A DNA stretch of 64,000 nt, taken from the NCBI RefSeq assembly GCF_000147815.2, contig NC_015957.1, forward strand, positions 3,720,001 to 3,784,000, in the 5' to 3' direction. Source of the stretch: Streptomyces violaceusniger Tu 4113 (GTDB lineage Bacteria > Actinomycetota > Actinomycetes > Streptomycetales > Streptomycetaceae). The notes beneath the pieces were generated by a model, which was given only the letters and a program-made list of their open reading frames with translations, searched no databases and was not told the DNA's origin. Made by a program: the position numbers and the translations under genes. Below, piece after piece: positions 43,465 through 52,437 of this stretch (within the stretch, counting starts at the first letter, position 1; each line of letters opens with the position of its first letter).

Positions 43465-45854
43465 GAGGTGACCTTCCGTTCCATCGGGTGGGGGCGCAGC
43501 GCCTGGACGATGTGGCGCAGGGAGTCGGGATCGCCGAAGCTGCCCGGTCGGGTCACGACGGACCGCCCGTCGGGAGTGGAGAGATGAACGGCGCCGTGGT
43601 GCACCTGGCCGACCGGATCGAGCTCGGTCACCGCCAGGGCGTCCAGCACCCGGCGTGCCGTCTCGCCGCCGGTCAGTACGAGGTCGACGGCGCCGTGATG
43701 CGCGGCGACGGCGTCGCGGATGGCGCGGGCGAGGCCGAGCACCAGTCCCCGGGGGGATACGGGCTCGGGTCGCGCACCTGCCCCGCCGTCCGGGCCTCCG
43801 GCAGGGCCTTCACTCGGGCATCCGTCCGGGCCTGCGTTCGCCCGTCCGTCCGGGTCTGTGCTCGGGCCTCCGGCCGGGCCTTCGCTCGGGTCAGTGCGGT
43901 CGGCCCCGCTGCCGGACGGTGGCGTCGTGGCGGGCCGGGGGCTGGGTGGTGGGCTGGGTGCCGGGTCGGGTGCGTCGGCGGGCGCGACGGCCTCGCGTTC
44001 CGGACGTGGAGACGACTCGTCCGCCGGACGGGGGGACGGGATGGGCGTCGCGTCCATTGTCGGCACGGTGGTGTCGGCCGCCGCGCCGTGCGTCGGTGCC
44101 GGGCCGGGGGCTACCGGCGAGGGGCTGGGCGAGGCGGCGAGGGAGACGACCGTGACCGGGGCGGTCAGCGGGGGCAGCCGCAGCGGGGGACCGTCCGACA
44201 GCAGCCCCGCGAGCGGGAGTCGGTGGTGGGCTGCGCCGTCCTCGACGAGGCGCCTGATCTGTTCGGCGGCTGCGGGTTCGGCCGTGCCGACGACGACCAG
44301 CACTGGTCGGCCGGTGTTCGCCGAGGGTGCTGCGGTTCCAGCGGCCGACGTGGCGGCCCCCGCCGGTGTGGTGGCGGGGGCCGCCGGGATCGCAGTGGCG
44401 GTGTCGGCGCCCGGAGTCGCTGTGGTGGGGGCGGCTCCGGCGTTCGCCGAGGGCACCGTGGTTCTGGCCGTCGACGCGGCTGCCCTCGCCGGTGTGGTGA
44501 TGGGGTCGTTGTCGGCCGGGCTCGTGGTGGCGGGGGTAGCCGGGGTCGGGTTGGCGGTGTCGGCGGCCGGAGCCCTGGTGGGGTCGGGGGTGGCCGGAGT
44601 CGTGGAGGGCTTGGTGGCGGCGGGGCCCGTGGTGGCGGGGCGAGCCGGGGTGGCAGTGGCCGTGTCGGGGGCCGGAGCTGGGGTGGTGGTGGCAGCCGGG
44701 ACCGTGGCGGCCGGAGCCCCGGTGGGGTCGGGGGTGGCCGGAGTCGTGGCCTCGGAGGCAGCCGGGCCAGTGGCGGCCGGAGCCGTCAACACGGCGGTGG
44801 TCTGGGCGGCGGCCGGAGCCGTGGTGGTGGTGGCAGCCGGGACCGTGGCGGCCGGAGCCCCGGTGGGGTCGGGGGTGGCCGGAGTCGTGGTGGGCTTGGT
44901 GGCGGCGGGGCCCGTGGTGGCGGGGCGAGCCGGGGTGGCCGTGTCGGGGGCCGGGGTGGTGGTGGCGGCCGGAGCCCTGGTGGGGTCGGGGGTGGCCGGA
45001 GTCGTGGCCTCGGAGGCAGCCGGGCCAGTGGCGGCCGGAGCCGTCAACACGGCGGTGGTCTGGGCGGCGGCCGGAGTCATTGCGGCAGGGAGGGCGGTTG
45101 TCAGGTGGCGGCCGAGGGCTACGGCCAGGCCTCCTGAGCCGACCAGCCGCATGCGGGGGCCTTCGGCGAGCGATGCCTTGACGACCGCGTCGAGATCGGC
45201 GTCCGTCTCCGCGTCGCAGATTGCCACCCGTCCGGCCGCCACGGCCGCACGCAGCGCGGCCGGCAGGGCAGGCGGGGACGCCCGTACGGTCGTCAGCGGG
45301 ATCAGCTCGGTCGGCAGGCCGCCGAGTGCCTGGGCCACCGAAGCGGGCGGAGGCAGGGTTTCGGCGCGCCATGCGTCGCCCTCGTGGAGCGCCACCCCGC
45401 CGATGTGGACCACCCCCGAGCGCACCACGCGTCCGGCGATCGGCAGTGCGGGGGCGAGCACCACACCCGCTCCGTCCTCGGCGAGGGCGGCGATCTCGGC
45501 GGCGACATTGCCCCGCAGCAGCGAGTCGATCTTCTTCAGAACGAGGGTGTCCCCGTCGGTGTCCCCGTCGGCATCCCCGTCCGGCGAGGACAGTCGCAGC
45601 GCGGCGCGGACCGCCTCGGCCGCCTCGGCGGCCGGCCGGTAGCGGGAGTCGAGGTCCAGGACGGTCGCCTCGCCGGGAGGGGGAGGGCGCAAGGCCGTCG
45701 TCCCACCAGCGTTCGCCCCACCGCCGTTGACCACTTCGGGCCTCCCCACAAGCACGACCCGGCTGCGTGTTGTGCGCGAGCAAAGCGCGGCTGCCACTTC
45801 CGCGGCGCCTGACAGGTCATCCGCGATGGCCAATAGCCTCCGGTTGGGCGTCAT
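43461..45854 (-). CDS. DUF1537 four-carbon acid sugar kinase with giant low-complexity insertions
   Basis: 797 residues against about 420 for the family. Core motifs are intact: N-terminal LLAIADDLSGAAEV, LDLDSRYR, LVLKKIDSLLRGNVAAEI, ICDAETDADLDAVV and LVGSGGLAVALGRHL; C-terminal VLVVVGTAEPAAAEQIRRL, LVLTGGETARRVLDAL and TRPGSFGDPDSLRHIV. Between N and C domains about 257 Ala/Thr/Pro residues are inserted (residues 256-512), and another 125 Pro/Ser/Gly-rich residues split the C domain (about 575-699). Without them the protein has normal length. The frame stays open, so both are translated. ATG 45854 listed; GTG 45860 has AGGAGG at 5 bases. Probably phosphorylates a C4 (or related) sugar acid for PdxA2. 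Confidence 0.87.
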   Translation of the reverse strand: MTPNRRLLAIADDLSGAAEVAAALCSRTTRSRVVLVGRPEVVNGGGANAGGTTALRPPPPGEATVLDLDSRYRPAAEAAEAVRAALRLSSPDGDADGDTDGDTLVLKKIDSLLRGNVAAEIAALAEDGAGVVLAPALPIAGRVVRSGVVHIGGVALHEGDAWRAETLPPPASVAQALGGLPTELIPLTTVRASPPALPAALRAAVAAGRVAICDAETDADLDAVVKASLAEGPRMRLVGSGGLAVALGRHLTTALPAAMTPAAAQTTAVLTAPAATGPAASEATTPATPDPTRAPAATTTPAPDTATPARPATTGPAATKPTTTPATPDPTGAPAATVPAATTTTAPAAAQTTAVLTAPAATGPAASEATTPATPDPTGAPAATVPAATTTPAPAPDTATATPARPATTGPAATKPSTTPATPDPTRAPAADTANPTPATPATTSPADNDPITTPARAAASTARTTVPSANAGAAPTTATPGADTATAIPAAPATTPAGAATSAAGTAAPSANTGRPVLVVVGTAEPAAAEQIRRLVEDGAAHHRLPLAGLLSDGPPLRLPPLTAPVTVVSLAASPSPSPVAPGPAPTHGAAADTTVPTMDATPIPSPRPADESSPRPEREAVAPADAPDPAPSPPPSPRPATTPPSGSGADRTDPSEGPAGGPSTDPDGRANAGPDGCPSEGPAGGPDGGAGARPEPVSPRGLVLGLARAIRDAVAAHHGAVDLVLTGGETARRVLDALAVTELDPVGQVHHGAVHLSTPDGRSVVTRPGSFGDPDSLRHIVQALRPHPMERKVTS
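44320..45090. repeat. In-frame tandem repeats inside the acid-sugar kinase gene
   Basis: A large unit recurs with 258-bp (86-codon) period: the segment with GTCAACACGGCGGTGGTCTG at 44786 and 45044 is nearly identical in both copies. A shorter subunit beginning GGAGCCC(C/T)GGTGGGGTCGG occurs four times, at 44569, 44713, 44854 and 44971, with spacings of 144, 141 and 117 bases, all multiples of three. The protein units read like TTPATPDPTRAPAAT and PARPATTGPAATK. A second, less regular repeat region lies at about 43760-44135. Confidence 0.88.
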
Positions 45855-45942
45855 GTCCACCGGCACCTCCTCGAATGACCGTGACGGACGGAGCGATCCG
45901 ATGGCGTGGACATCGTCTCCGTGGTGCCGATGATGGCATACG

Positions 45943-45982
45943 TTGCGCGAAGTGCGCGAGGAGTATTGCGTAAAGCGCGCAG
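45943..45982. promoter_or_regulatory. Direct-repeat operator candidate in the divergent catabolic promoter
   Basis: TTGCGCGAAGTGCGCGA (45943-45959) and TTGCGTAAAGCGCGCAG (45966-45982) match at 12 of 17 positions, with a 23-bp period. DeoR-family proteins often bind direct repeats of this kind. The site lies in the 236-base gap (45855-46090) between the kinase and importer operons and is a natural target for the DeoR protein of the island. Confidence 0.6.
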
Positions 45983-46090
45983 CCATGTCACGGTGACCGC
46001 CGCGACACTTTGACCCGTACGGCCGTCATCCGGGCGCCACGCGGGTCGAACGAGCCGGTCGCTCGCCTCAGGAACGCCGAGAGGTCAACG

Positions 46091-47665
46091 ATGACCCGTA
46101 TCCCCTTCGGCCCGGCCCTCAGCCGCCGGTCCGTGCTGCGCCTCGGAGCAGGCGCCTCAGCAGGTATCGCCCTCGCCCCGCTGACCGGGTGCGCGGGCCC
46201 CACCGGTGCGCCCGGGCCCGGCGCCATCAGCCTCGGGCTGAACCGCTCGCTGGTCAGCCTGGACAACAAGCTGAACCAGTTCGACGCGGCGGTCACGGTG
46301 CAGCGCGCGGTGCGCCAGGCGCTGACCCGGATCGGCAAAGGGCTCCGGCCCGAACTCGTACTCGCCGACCGCTTCGAGATGACCGGGCCCACTGCCTGGA
46401 CGGTGCGGCTGCGCCGAGGAGCCCGCTACTCCGACGGAACGCCGGTCACCGTCAAGGACGTCTCGACCGCGCTCAAGATGTACGCGGGCGTCAACGGCTC
46501 GTTCATCGTCGGCCTCTTCCCCGAGATGCCCACCGTCGAGCCGGTCGACGAGCGCACCTTCCGCCTGCACACCAGGCGCCCGGTGCCCATCCTCGACCAG
46601 TTGATGGCCAACATCCTGATCAGCCCCGCCGCGCGGAACCGGCCCGAGGAGCTGTCCGGCGGTGTGGGCTCCGGCCCGTACCTGGTCACCTCGGCCAACT
46701 CCGGCACCGGCGAGTACACCCTGGACGCCAACCCCCGGTACTGGGGGCGGCGCCCCACCGTGGACCGGGTACGGGTGCGCTTCGTCCCCGAGGAGTCCAG
46801 CCGGGTCGTCGCCGTGCGCAGCGGTGAGCTGGATGTCATCGACACCATCACGCCCGACTCCGCCGAGCAGCTCAAGGGGTTGCCGGGGGTGCGTCTGGAC
46901 CGCACCTCGGGCACCCGCGTCAACCAGTTGTTCTTCAACTTCCGCAAACCGCGCGGACATCCGCTGGCCGACGCCCGGGTGCGCGAGGCGCTCAGCTACG
47001 CCATCGACGGCGAGGCCCTGGTGCGCGATGTGCTCACCGGTTCCGCCCAGCAGGCCGAGGGCGTCATCCCGCTCGCCCTCAAGGGCTCGGTGCGCACCGG
47101 CCGTTACGTCCATGACCCCGGCGAGGCCCGCAAGCGCCTCGCCGCGCTGGGCGCGAGCGATCTCAAGGTGAAGATCATCTGGGAGTCCGGCGAGTTCCCC
47201 GCGGACACCTCGGTGATGGAGGCCGTGCTGGAGATGCTGCGCGCGGTCGGCGTCCGCGCCACCCTCCAGCAGTTCGAGCCGGGCGGCGACATCCAGCAGT
47301 GGCGGCAGGGCCGCCGGGGCGACTGGGACGTCCTCGGCAACGGCTTCTCCGTCCCCACCGGCCACGCCTCCACCAGCCTCCAGGGCATGTACGGCGGCAC
47401 CGCGGAGAAGGAGCGGACCCGGGACACCTACCAGGGCTATGTCTTTCCGCGGATCGCCGCCCGGCTGGCCGACGCCTCCGCCGAAACGGATGAGAAGACG
47501 CGGAACACCAGGCTCGCCGCCGTCCAGCAGCAGATCTGGGACACCCGCCCCTGCCTGTGGGCCTTCGTCCCCGATGTGGTGCTGGCCCGCCGCACCCGAG
47601 TGCGCGATGTGCGCCTTCTGCAGCTCAACTCCTACGATCTCGCCGCCGTGCGTCTGGAGGGCTGA
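46091..47665 (+). CDS. ABC importer substrate-binding lipoprotein (SBP family 5)
   Basis: 524 residues. Twin-arginine lipoprotein signal SRRSVLRLGAGASAGIALAPLTGC, with LTGC as lipobox. The mature part matches oligopeptide/nickel-type binding proteins: LVLADRFEM, WTVRLRRGARYSDGTPVTVKDV, GSGPYLV, NPRYWGRRPTVDRVRVRFV, RVNQLFFNFRKPRGHPLADARVREALSYAIDGEAL. ATG 46091 with GAGAGG 6 bases upstream. First of an eight-gene operon (46091-54319). Family 5 proteins also carry oligosaccharides, which fits this context. Confidence 0.93.
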   Translation: MTRIPFGPALSRRSVLRLGAGASAGIALAPLTGCAGPTGAPGPGAISLGLNRSLVSLDNKLNQFDAAVTVQRAVRQALTRIGKGLRPELVLADRFEMTGPTAWTVRLRRGARYSDGTPVTVKDVSTALKMYAGVNGSFIVGLFPEMPTVEPVDERTFRLHTRRPVPILDQLMANILISPAARNRPEELSGGVGSGPYLVTSANSGTGEYTLDANPRYWGRRPTVDRVRVRFVPEESSRVVAVRSGELDVIDTITPDSAEQLKGLPGVRLDRTSGTRVNQLFFNFRKPRGHPLADARVREALSYAIDGEALVRDVLTGSAQQAEGVIPLALKGSVRTGRYVHDPGEARKRLAALGASDLKVKIIWESGEFPADTSVMEAVLEMLRAVGVRATLQQFEPGGDIQQWRQGRRGDWDVLGNGFSVPTGHASTSLQGMYGGTAEKERTRDTYQGYVFPRIAARLADASAETDEKTRNTRLAAVQQQIWDTRPCLWAFVPDVVLARRTRVRDVRLLQLNSYDLAAVRLEG

Positions 47666-47668
47666 GCC

Positions 47669-48598
47669 GTGACGCGCTATCTGATACGCCGCCTGGGCCA
47701 GAGCGTCCTGACGGTCTTTCTGACCCTCTCCACCGTCTTCGTCCTGGTCCGCATGGCCCCCGGCGACCCCGCCGCGGCCCTGGCCGGGCCCAACCCCTCC
47801 AGCGCCGACCTCGCCCGGATCCGCGAGCAGTTCGGCCTCGACCGCGGACTGCTCAGCCAGTACGGGCTCTTTCTGCGCGATCTGTTCACCGGCGACCTCG
47901 GCACCAGCTACTCCTTCCACGCGCCCGCCCTGGACGTGGTGCTCGACCGGGTGCCCTACACCATCACCCTCTCCCTCTCCGCGATCGCCCTCACCGCGCT
48001 GGTGGCCGTGCCGCTCGGCGTATGGATGGCCCGCCGCGCCGACACCAAACGCGAGCTGGGCGCCAATGTGCTGACCATCGCCGGGCAGTCCATGCCGGAC
48101 TTCTGGATCGGCGTGATGCTGCTGACCCTCTTCGCCGTGGCCGTTCCGGTGCTGCCCGCCTCCGGCTTCACCACCTGGGGCGGGCTGGTGCTGCCCACTG
48201 TGACCGTCGCGATCCTCCAGATGGCGCTGATCTCCCGGCTGGTCCGCCGGGAGATGGTGGCGGCCCTCGCCGCGCCGTATGTGACCGTCGCCCGCTCCCG
48301 CGGGGTTTCGAACCGCGTACTGACCTGGCGCTACGCCATGGGCAACTCCGCCATCCCGGTGCTCACCGCGCTCGGCACCCGCTTCGCCGCGATGCTCAAC
48401 GGCGTCGTGGTGGTCGAGGTGGTCTTCGGCTGGCCCGGTGTCGGCTCCCTGGTCGTCCGCGCCCTGGAGACCCGCGACTATCCGCTGATCCAGGCGACCG
48501 TGCTGGTCACCGCCGCCCTGGCGGTCCTCGTCCAACTCCTCATCGACCTGGCCTATCCGCTGCTCGACCCGCGGGTACGCCTGGGAAAGGCGGCCTGA
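47669..48598 (+). CDS. ABC importer permease (DppB-like)
   Basis: 309 residues, GTG 47669 with GGAGGG 7 bases upstream and 3 bases after the previous stop. N-terminal TRYLIRRLGQSVLTVFLTLSTVFVLVRMAPGDPA, the periplasmic LGTSYSFHAPALDVV, six hydrophobic segments, and the cytoplasmic EAA loop (VTVARSRGVSNRVLTWRYAMGNSAIPVLT). Forms the channel with the next gene product. Confidence 0.94.
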   Translation: MTRYLIRRLGQSVLTVFLTLSTVFVLVRMAPGDPAAALAGPNPSSADLARIREQFGLDRGLLSQYGLFLRDLFTGDLGTSYSFHAPALDVVLDRVPYTITLSLSAIALTALVAVPLGVWMARRADTKRELGANVLTIAGQSMPDFWIGVMLLTLFAVAVPVLPASGFTTWGGLVLPTVTVAILQMALISRLVRREMVAALAAPYVTVARSRGVSNRVLTWRYAMGNSAIPVLTALGTRFAAMLNGVVVVEVVFGWPGVGSLVVRALETRDYPLIQATVLVTAALAVLVQLLIDLAYPLLDPRVRLGKAA

Positions 48599-48599
48599 G

Positions 48600-49541
48600 A
48601 TGAAAGGCGCCCTCGAAACCCCCGCCGAACCCCCAGCCCCCGCGAAGGCCAGCCCCGCGCCCCGCCCCAGCGCGGTCACCGCCAGGGACCTGGCGCGCGC
48701 CACCGCCACCCGGCGCCGCCGCAGCGCGAGCCTCAAACTGTGGGCGGGCGCGGTGTGCACCCTGCTGGTGGTGGTCCCCGTCGCCCTCGCCCAGGTGCTG
48801 CCGCTGCCCGGCGCGGGCGACCAGGACCTCTCCCGGCGCCGGCTGGCCCCGCTGACCGACGGCCATCTCTTCGGCACCGACCAGCTCGGCCGCGATGTGC
48901 TCTCGCGGGTGCTGCACGGCGGCCAGGTCTCGCTGTCGATCGGTGTGCTCGCCGTCGTCGTCTCCGGCCTCATCGGCATCGTCGCGGGCGCCGCCGCCGG
49001 GTACTACGGCCGCTGGGTGGACGCCGTCGTCTCCCGGCTGCTGGAGGCCCAGATGTCGCTGCCGCTGCTGATGATGCTGCTGCTCGTCGTGGCCCTCTTC
49101 GGCCCCTCCGTCACCGTCATCACCTGCGTCATCGCCATCGCACAGTGGCCCGAGGTGGCCCGGCTGACCCGGTCGTTGGTGCTGGTCGAGCGGGAGAAGC
49201 CGTATGTGGCCGCCGCCCAGGTGCTGGGGCTGCCCCGGATCGCCATCCTGGCCCGCCACATCATCCCCAACATCGTCCGCCAGGCATCGCTCGTGGTCCT
49301 GCTGCTGCTCGCCCAGGCGGTGCTGCTGGAGAGCGCGCTGAGCTACCTCGGCGCGGGCCCCCAGCGGCCGTTCGCCACCTGGGGCCGGATCATCTCCGAC
49401 GGCCAGGACTACATCACCACCTCCTGGTGGCTGGTGACCCTGCCCGGCCTCGTCATCGTGCTGCTGGTGGTCGGGGTCAACCTGCTGGGCGACGGCCTGC
49501 GCGACCGCACCCGCCGACGTGCGACGGAGGGCTCCCGATGA
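48600..49541 (+). CDS. ABC importer permease (DppC-like)
   Basis: 313 residues. A long Pro/Ala/Arg-rich N-terminus precedes the first membrane segment (LWAGAVCTLLVVVPVALAQVL). HLFGTDQLGRDVLSRVLHGGQVSL is the family hallmark; the EAA loop is VAAAQVLGLPRIAILARHIIPNIV. One base separates it from the previous gene; it overlaps the next by ATGA. Confidence 0.94.
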   Translation: MKGALETPAEPPAPAKASPAPRPSAVTARDLARATATRRRRSASLKLWAGAVCTLLVVVPVALAQVLPLPGAGDQDLSRRRLAPLTDGHLFGTDQLGRDVLSRVLHGGQVSLSIGVLAVVVSGLIGIVAGAAAGYYGRWVDAVVSRLLEAQMSLPLLMMLLLVVALFGPSVTVITCVIAIAQWPEVARLTRSLVLVEREKPYVAAAQVLGLPRIAILARHIIPNIVRQASLVVLLLLAQAVLLESALSYLGAGPQRPFATWGRIISDGQDYITTSWWLVTLPGLVIVLLVVGVNLLGDGLRDRTRRRATEGSR

Positions 49542-50482
49542 GCGACACCCGCGACACCCGCGATACCCGCGATACCCGCGATACCCGCGATACCCGCGAC
49601 ACCAGCGACCCCCGCGGCACCCACGACACCAGCGACACCGGCGCCCCGGGCCCCCTGGTGGAGGTCGAGGACCTGCAGATCGAGCTGATCACCGACCGCG
49701 GGGTGGTGCGCGCGGTCGACGGGGTCGGCTTCACCATCGGCCCCGGCGAGACGGTGACGATCATCGGCGAGTCCGGCTCCGGCAAGTCCACCACCGCGAT
49801 GGGCCTGCTGCGGCTGCTGCCCGACGGGCTCGCCGTCCTCTCCGGGACGGCCCGGATCTTCGGTGCCGACGTCATCGCCGACGCCAAGGCGGCCGGGCGG
49901 ATCCGCGGCCGCGGGGTCTCCCTGATCCCCCAGGACCCGATGACGGCGCTCAGCCCGGTACACACCATCGGCCGTCAGCTCGGCGAGGCACTCCGGCTGC
50001 GCCACCCGGGCATGTCCCGCGCCGACGCCCGCGCCAAGGGCGTCGAACTGCTCGGCCGGGTACGCATCCCGCACCCCGAGACCCGCTGGGGCGCCTACCC
50101 CCACCAGTTCTCCGGCGGCATGCTGCAGCGCGTCCTCATCGCCATCGCGCTGGCCGCCGAGCCCCGGCTGCTGGTGGCCGACGAGCCGACCTCCGCGCTC
50201 GACGTCACCGTCCAGGCGGGCGTCCTCGACCTGCTGATGGAGCTCCAGGAGCGCACCGGCATCGGCATCCTGATGATCACCCACGATCTGGGCGTGGCCC
50301 GGCTGGTCTCCGACCGCATCCACGTCATGCGCGGCGGCCGGTTCGTGGAGTCGGGGCCGGTCGAACAGATCGTGGACCACCCCCGCGAGCGGTACACCCG
50401 CGATCTGCTCGCCGCCGTGCCCACGCTGGGCCCCTGGCACGAGACCCCCGCTGCCGCCGCCGTCACCGAGGAGGCGCTGTGA
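49538..50482 (+). CDS. ABC importer ATPase (DppD-like) with an N-terminal DTR repeat
   Basis: 314 residues; Walker A GESGSGKST, Q-loop LIPQDPMTAL, signature QFSGGMLQRVLIAIAL, Walker B LLVADEPTSALD, H-loop MITHDLG. The N-terminus carries six tandem Asp-Thr-Arg units (49544-49597, 9-bp units alternating GAC and GAT), followed by related Asp-rich units; other family members lack this. GGAGG lies 7 bases before the ATG. Subunits D and F form the ATPase dimer. Confidence 0.93.
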   Translation: MSDTRDTRDTRDTRDTRDTRDTSDPRGTHDTSDTGAPGPLVEVEDLQIELITDRGVVRAVDGVGFTIGPGETVTIIGESGSGKSTTAMGLLRLLPDGLAVLSGTARIFGADVIADAKAAGRIRGRGVSLIPQDPMTALSPVHTIGRQLGEALRLRHPGMSRADARAKGVELLGRVRIPHPETRWGAYPHQFSGGMLQRVLIAIALAAEPRLLVADEPTSALDVTVQAGVLDLLMELQERTGIGILMITHDLGVARLVSDRIHVMRGGRFVESGPVEQIVDHPRERYTRDLLAAVPTLGPWHETPAAAAVTEEAL

Positions 50483-51321
50483 CCACACCCCTGCTGGCCG
50501 TCGAGGACCTGGTGGTCGAATACCCGGTCGCCGGCGGTGTCTTCCGCGCGGTGGACGGCGTCAGCTTCTCCGTCCCGCCCGGCGGGGCGCTCGGCGTCGT
50601 CGGCGAATCCGGCTGCGGAAAGTCCACCATCGCCCGCTCCCTCGTCCGGCTGCTGCGCCCGACCGAGGGCCGGATCCTCCTCGACGGAACCGATATCGCG
50701 GGCCTGCCCGAGCGGCGGCTGCGCCCGCTGCGCAAGCGGGTGCAGATGGTCTTCCAGGATCCGTACGGCTCCCTGGACCCGCATCTGACGGCCGAGGAGA
50801 TCGTGGCCGAGCCGCTGCGGCTGAACGGCATGCGTTCGCGCGCCGAACGCGCCCGCCGCGCCGCCGTCCTCATCGACCAGGTGGGGCTGGACTCCGGCGC
50901 GCTCCAGCGGCGCCCGGCCGAGTTCTCCGGCGGCCAGCGCCAGCGGATCGGCATCGCCCGAGCCTTGGCCAGCGGCCCCGAACTGCTGGTGTGCGACGAG
51001 GCCACCTCCGCGCTGGACGTCTCCGTACAGGCCCAGGTGCTCAAGCTGCTGCGGGAACTCCAGGCCGAACAGGGGCTCGCCTACATCGTCATCTCCCACA
51101 ACCTCGGAGTGGTCCGCGAGATCAGCTCCGAGGTGGTGGTGATGCGCGCCGGGAGGATCATCGAGTCCGGGCCGACCGGCACGGTGCTCTCCGCGCCCAC
51201 CGACCCGTACACCAGGGCGCTGCGGCGGGCGGCGCTCGACCCGACGACCATGCGGGGACGCAAACCGCGCGCCCTCGTGTCCGCGATCGCGACCGACCAG
51301 GAACCAGGAGCAACGCAGTGA
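50479..51321 (+). CDS. ABC importer ATPase (DppF-like)
   Basis: 280 residues from GTG 50479, overlapping the previous stop. Walker A GESGCGKST, Q-loop MVFQDPYGSLDP, signature EFSGGQRQRIGIARAL, Walker B LLVCDEATSALD (Cys-Asp-Glu), H-loop VISHNLGVV. Second ATPase of the importer. Its stop overlaps the aldo/keto reductase GTG. Confidence 0.93.
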   Translation: MTTPLLAVEDLVVEYPVAGGVFRAVDGVSFSVPPGGALGVVGESGCGKSTIARSLVRLLRPTEGRILLDGTDIAGLPERRLRPLRKRVQMVFQDPYGSLDPHLTAEEIVAEPLRLNGMRSRAERARRAAVLIDQVGLDSGALQRRPAEFSGGQRQRIGIARALASGPELLVCDEATSALDVSVQAQVLKLLRELQAEQGLAYIVISHNLGVVREISSEVVVMRAGRIIESGPTGTVLSAPTDPYTRALRRAALDPTTMRGRKPRALVSAIATDQEPGATQ

Positions 51322-52346
51322 ACGCGCATCCGCAGCCCCACACCACCACCCAGGCGTCGCCCGGCGGGGTCGCCCTGCCGGGGATCCCGGTGCCGCTCTC
51401 GCGGCTGGTGCTGGGCACCATGACCTTCGGCGACACGGTGGACCGCGCGGGCGCCGCCGCGATGCTGGACACCGCGCTGGACGCCGGGGTGACGGCGGTG
51501 GACACCGCCAACGCCTACGCGGGCGGCGCCACCGAGACCATCCTGGCCGAGCTGCTCCCCGGCCGCCGCGACCGGATCCAGCTCGCCACCAAGGCCGGTA
51601 TGCCGCACCCCGACGCCGGCGACCACGCACCGCTGTCCGCGCGCGGGATGCGCGCGGCCCTCGAAGGCAGCCTGCGCCGCCTGGGCACCGACCATGTGGA
51701 CCTGTTCTATCTGCACCAGCCCGACCGCTCCACGCCGCTGGAGGAGACGCTGGGCACGGTCGCCGAGTTCGTCGCCGAGGGCAAGATCCGGGCGCTCGGC
51801 GTCTCCAACTACGCCGCCTGGCAGATCGCCGAGATCACCCACACCGCCGGACGGGTCGGCGCGCCGCGCCCGGTGGTGGCCCAGCAGCTCTACAACCTGC
51901 TGGCGCGGCGGATCGAGGAGGAATACTTGGAATACGCGGCGTACGCGGCCACCAGCGGCCTGCGCACCATGGTCTACAACCCGCTCGGCGGCGGGCTGCT
52001 GACGGGCCGTCATACCTTCGAGGAGCAGCCGGAGTCGGGCCGCTTCGGCGACTCCCGGGTGGCCGCCATGTACCGGCAGCGCTACTGGGACGCCGGGCTC
52101 TTCGAGGCCGTACGGACCCTGTCCGGGATCGCCGAGGAGGCGGGCATCCCGCTCGTCGACCTCTCGCTGCGCTGGCTGCTCGGCCGGGACGGGGTGGACG
52201 CGCTGCTGCTCGGCGGCTCCCGCGTGGAACACCTCCGCGCCAATCTGGCCGCCGCGACCGCGGGCCCCCTTCCGGCGGATGTGACGGCGGCGTGCGACGA
52301 GGTGGGTGCCCGGCTCAGGGGCCCGATGCCCGCGTACAACCGGTAG
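51318..52346 (+). CDS. Aldo/keto reductase
   Basis: 342 residues; GTG 51318 overlaps the previous stop. AKR motifs: LGTMTFGDTVDRAGAAAMLDTALDAGV, catalytic Asp/Tyr in VDTANAYAGG, Lys in LATKAG, His in LYLHQPDRSTP-like FYLHQPD, GVSNYAAWQIAEI, and the NADP-binding LLGGSRVEHLRANL. Probably reduces or oxidises the sugar freed from the imported compound. Confidence 0.9.
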   Translation: MNAHPQPHTTTQASPGGVALPGIPVPLSRLVLGTMTFGDTVDRAGAAAMLDTALDAGVTAVDTANAYAGGATETILAELLPGRRDRIQLATKAGMPHPDAGDHAPLSARGMRAALEGSLRRLGTDHVDLFYLHQPDRSTPLEETLGTVAEFVAEGKIRALGVSNYAAWQIAEITHTAGRVGAPRPVVAQQLYNLLARRIEEEYLEYAAYAATSGLRTMVYNPLGGGLLTGRHTFEEQPESGRFGDSRVAAMYRQRYWDAGLFEAVRTLSGIAEEAGIPLVDLSLRWLLGRDGVDALLLGGSRVEHLRANLAAATAGPLPADVTAACDEVGARLRGPMPAYNR

Positions 52347-52437
52347 CTCCGTGGCCTTTCCCGCCCCTTCCCGGAGGGCCGGGAAGCTCGGCCGCAGACA
52401 TCCCCGTACCACCGCAACCATGAGGAGCCCGGCGCCC

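Noticed and set aside
44320..45090. CRISPR-like array
   Set aside because: Repeats are in-frame, contiguous and of variable spacing; there are no unique spacers and no cas genes.
43488..45642. Long + strand ORFs over the kinase gene
   Set aside because: They are Gly/Val/Ala shadows of the repeat region; only the minus frame carries DUF1537 motifs at both ends.
46157..48979. 940-codon minus-strand ORF across the importer genes
   Set aside because: It is antisense to three genes with unmistakable transporter motifs and has His/Gly/Asp composition typical of GC-rich antisense frames.
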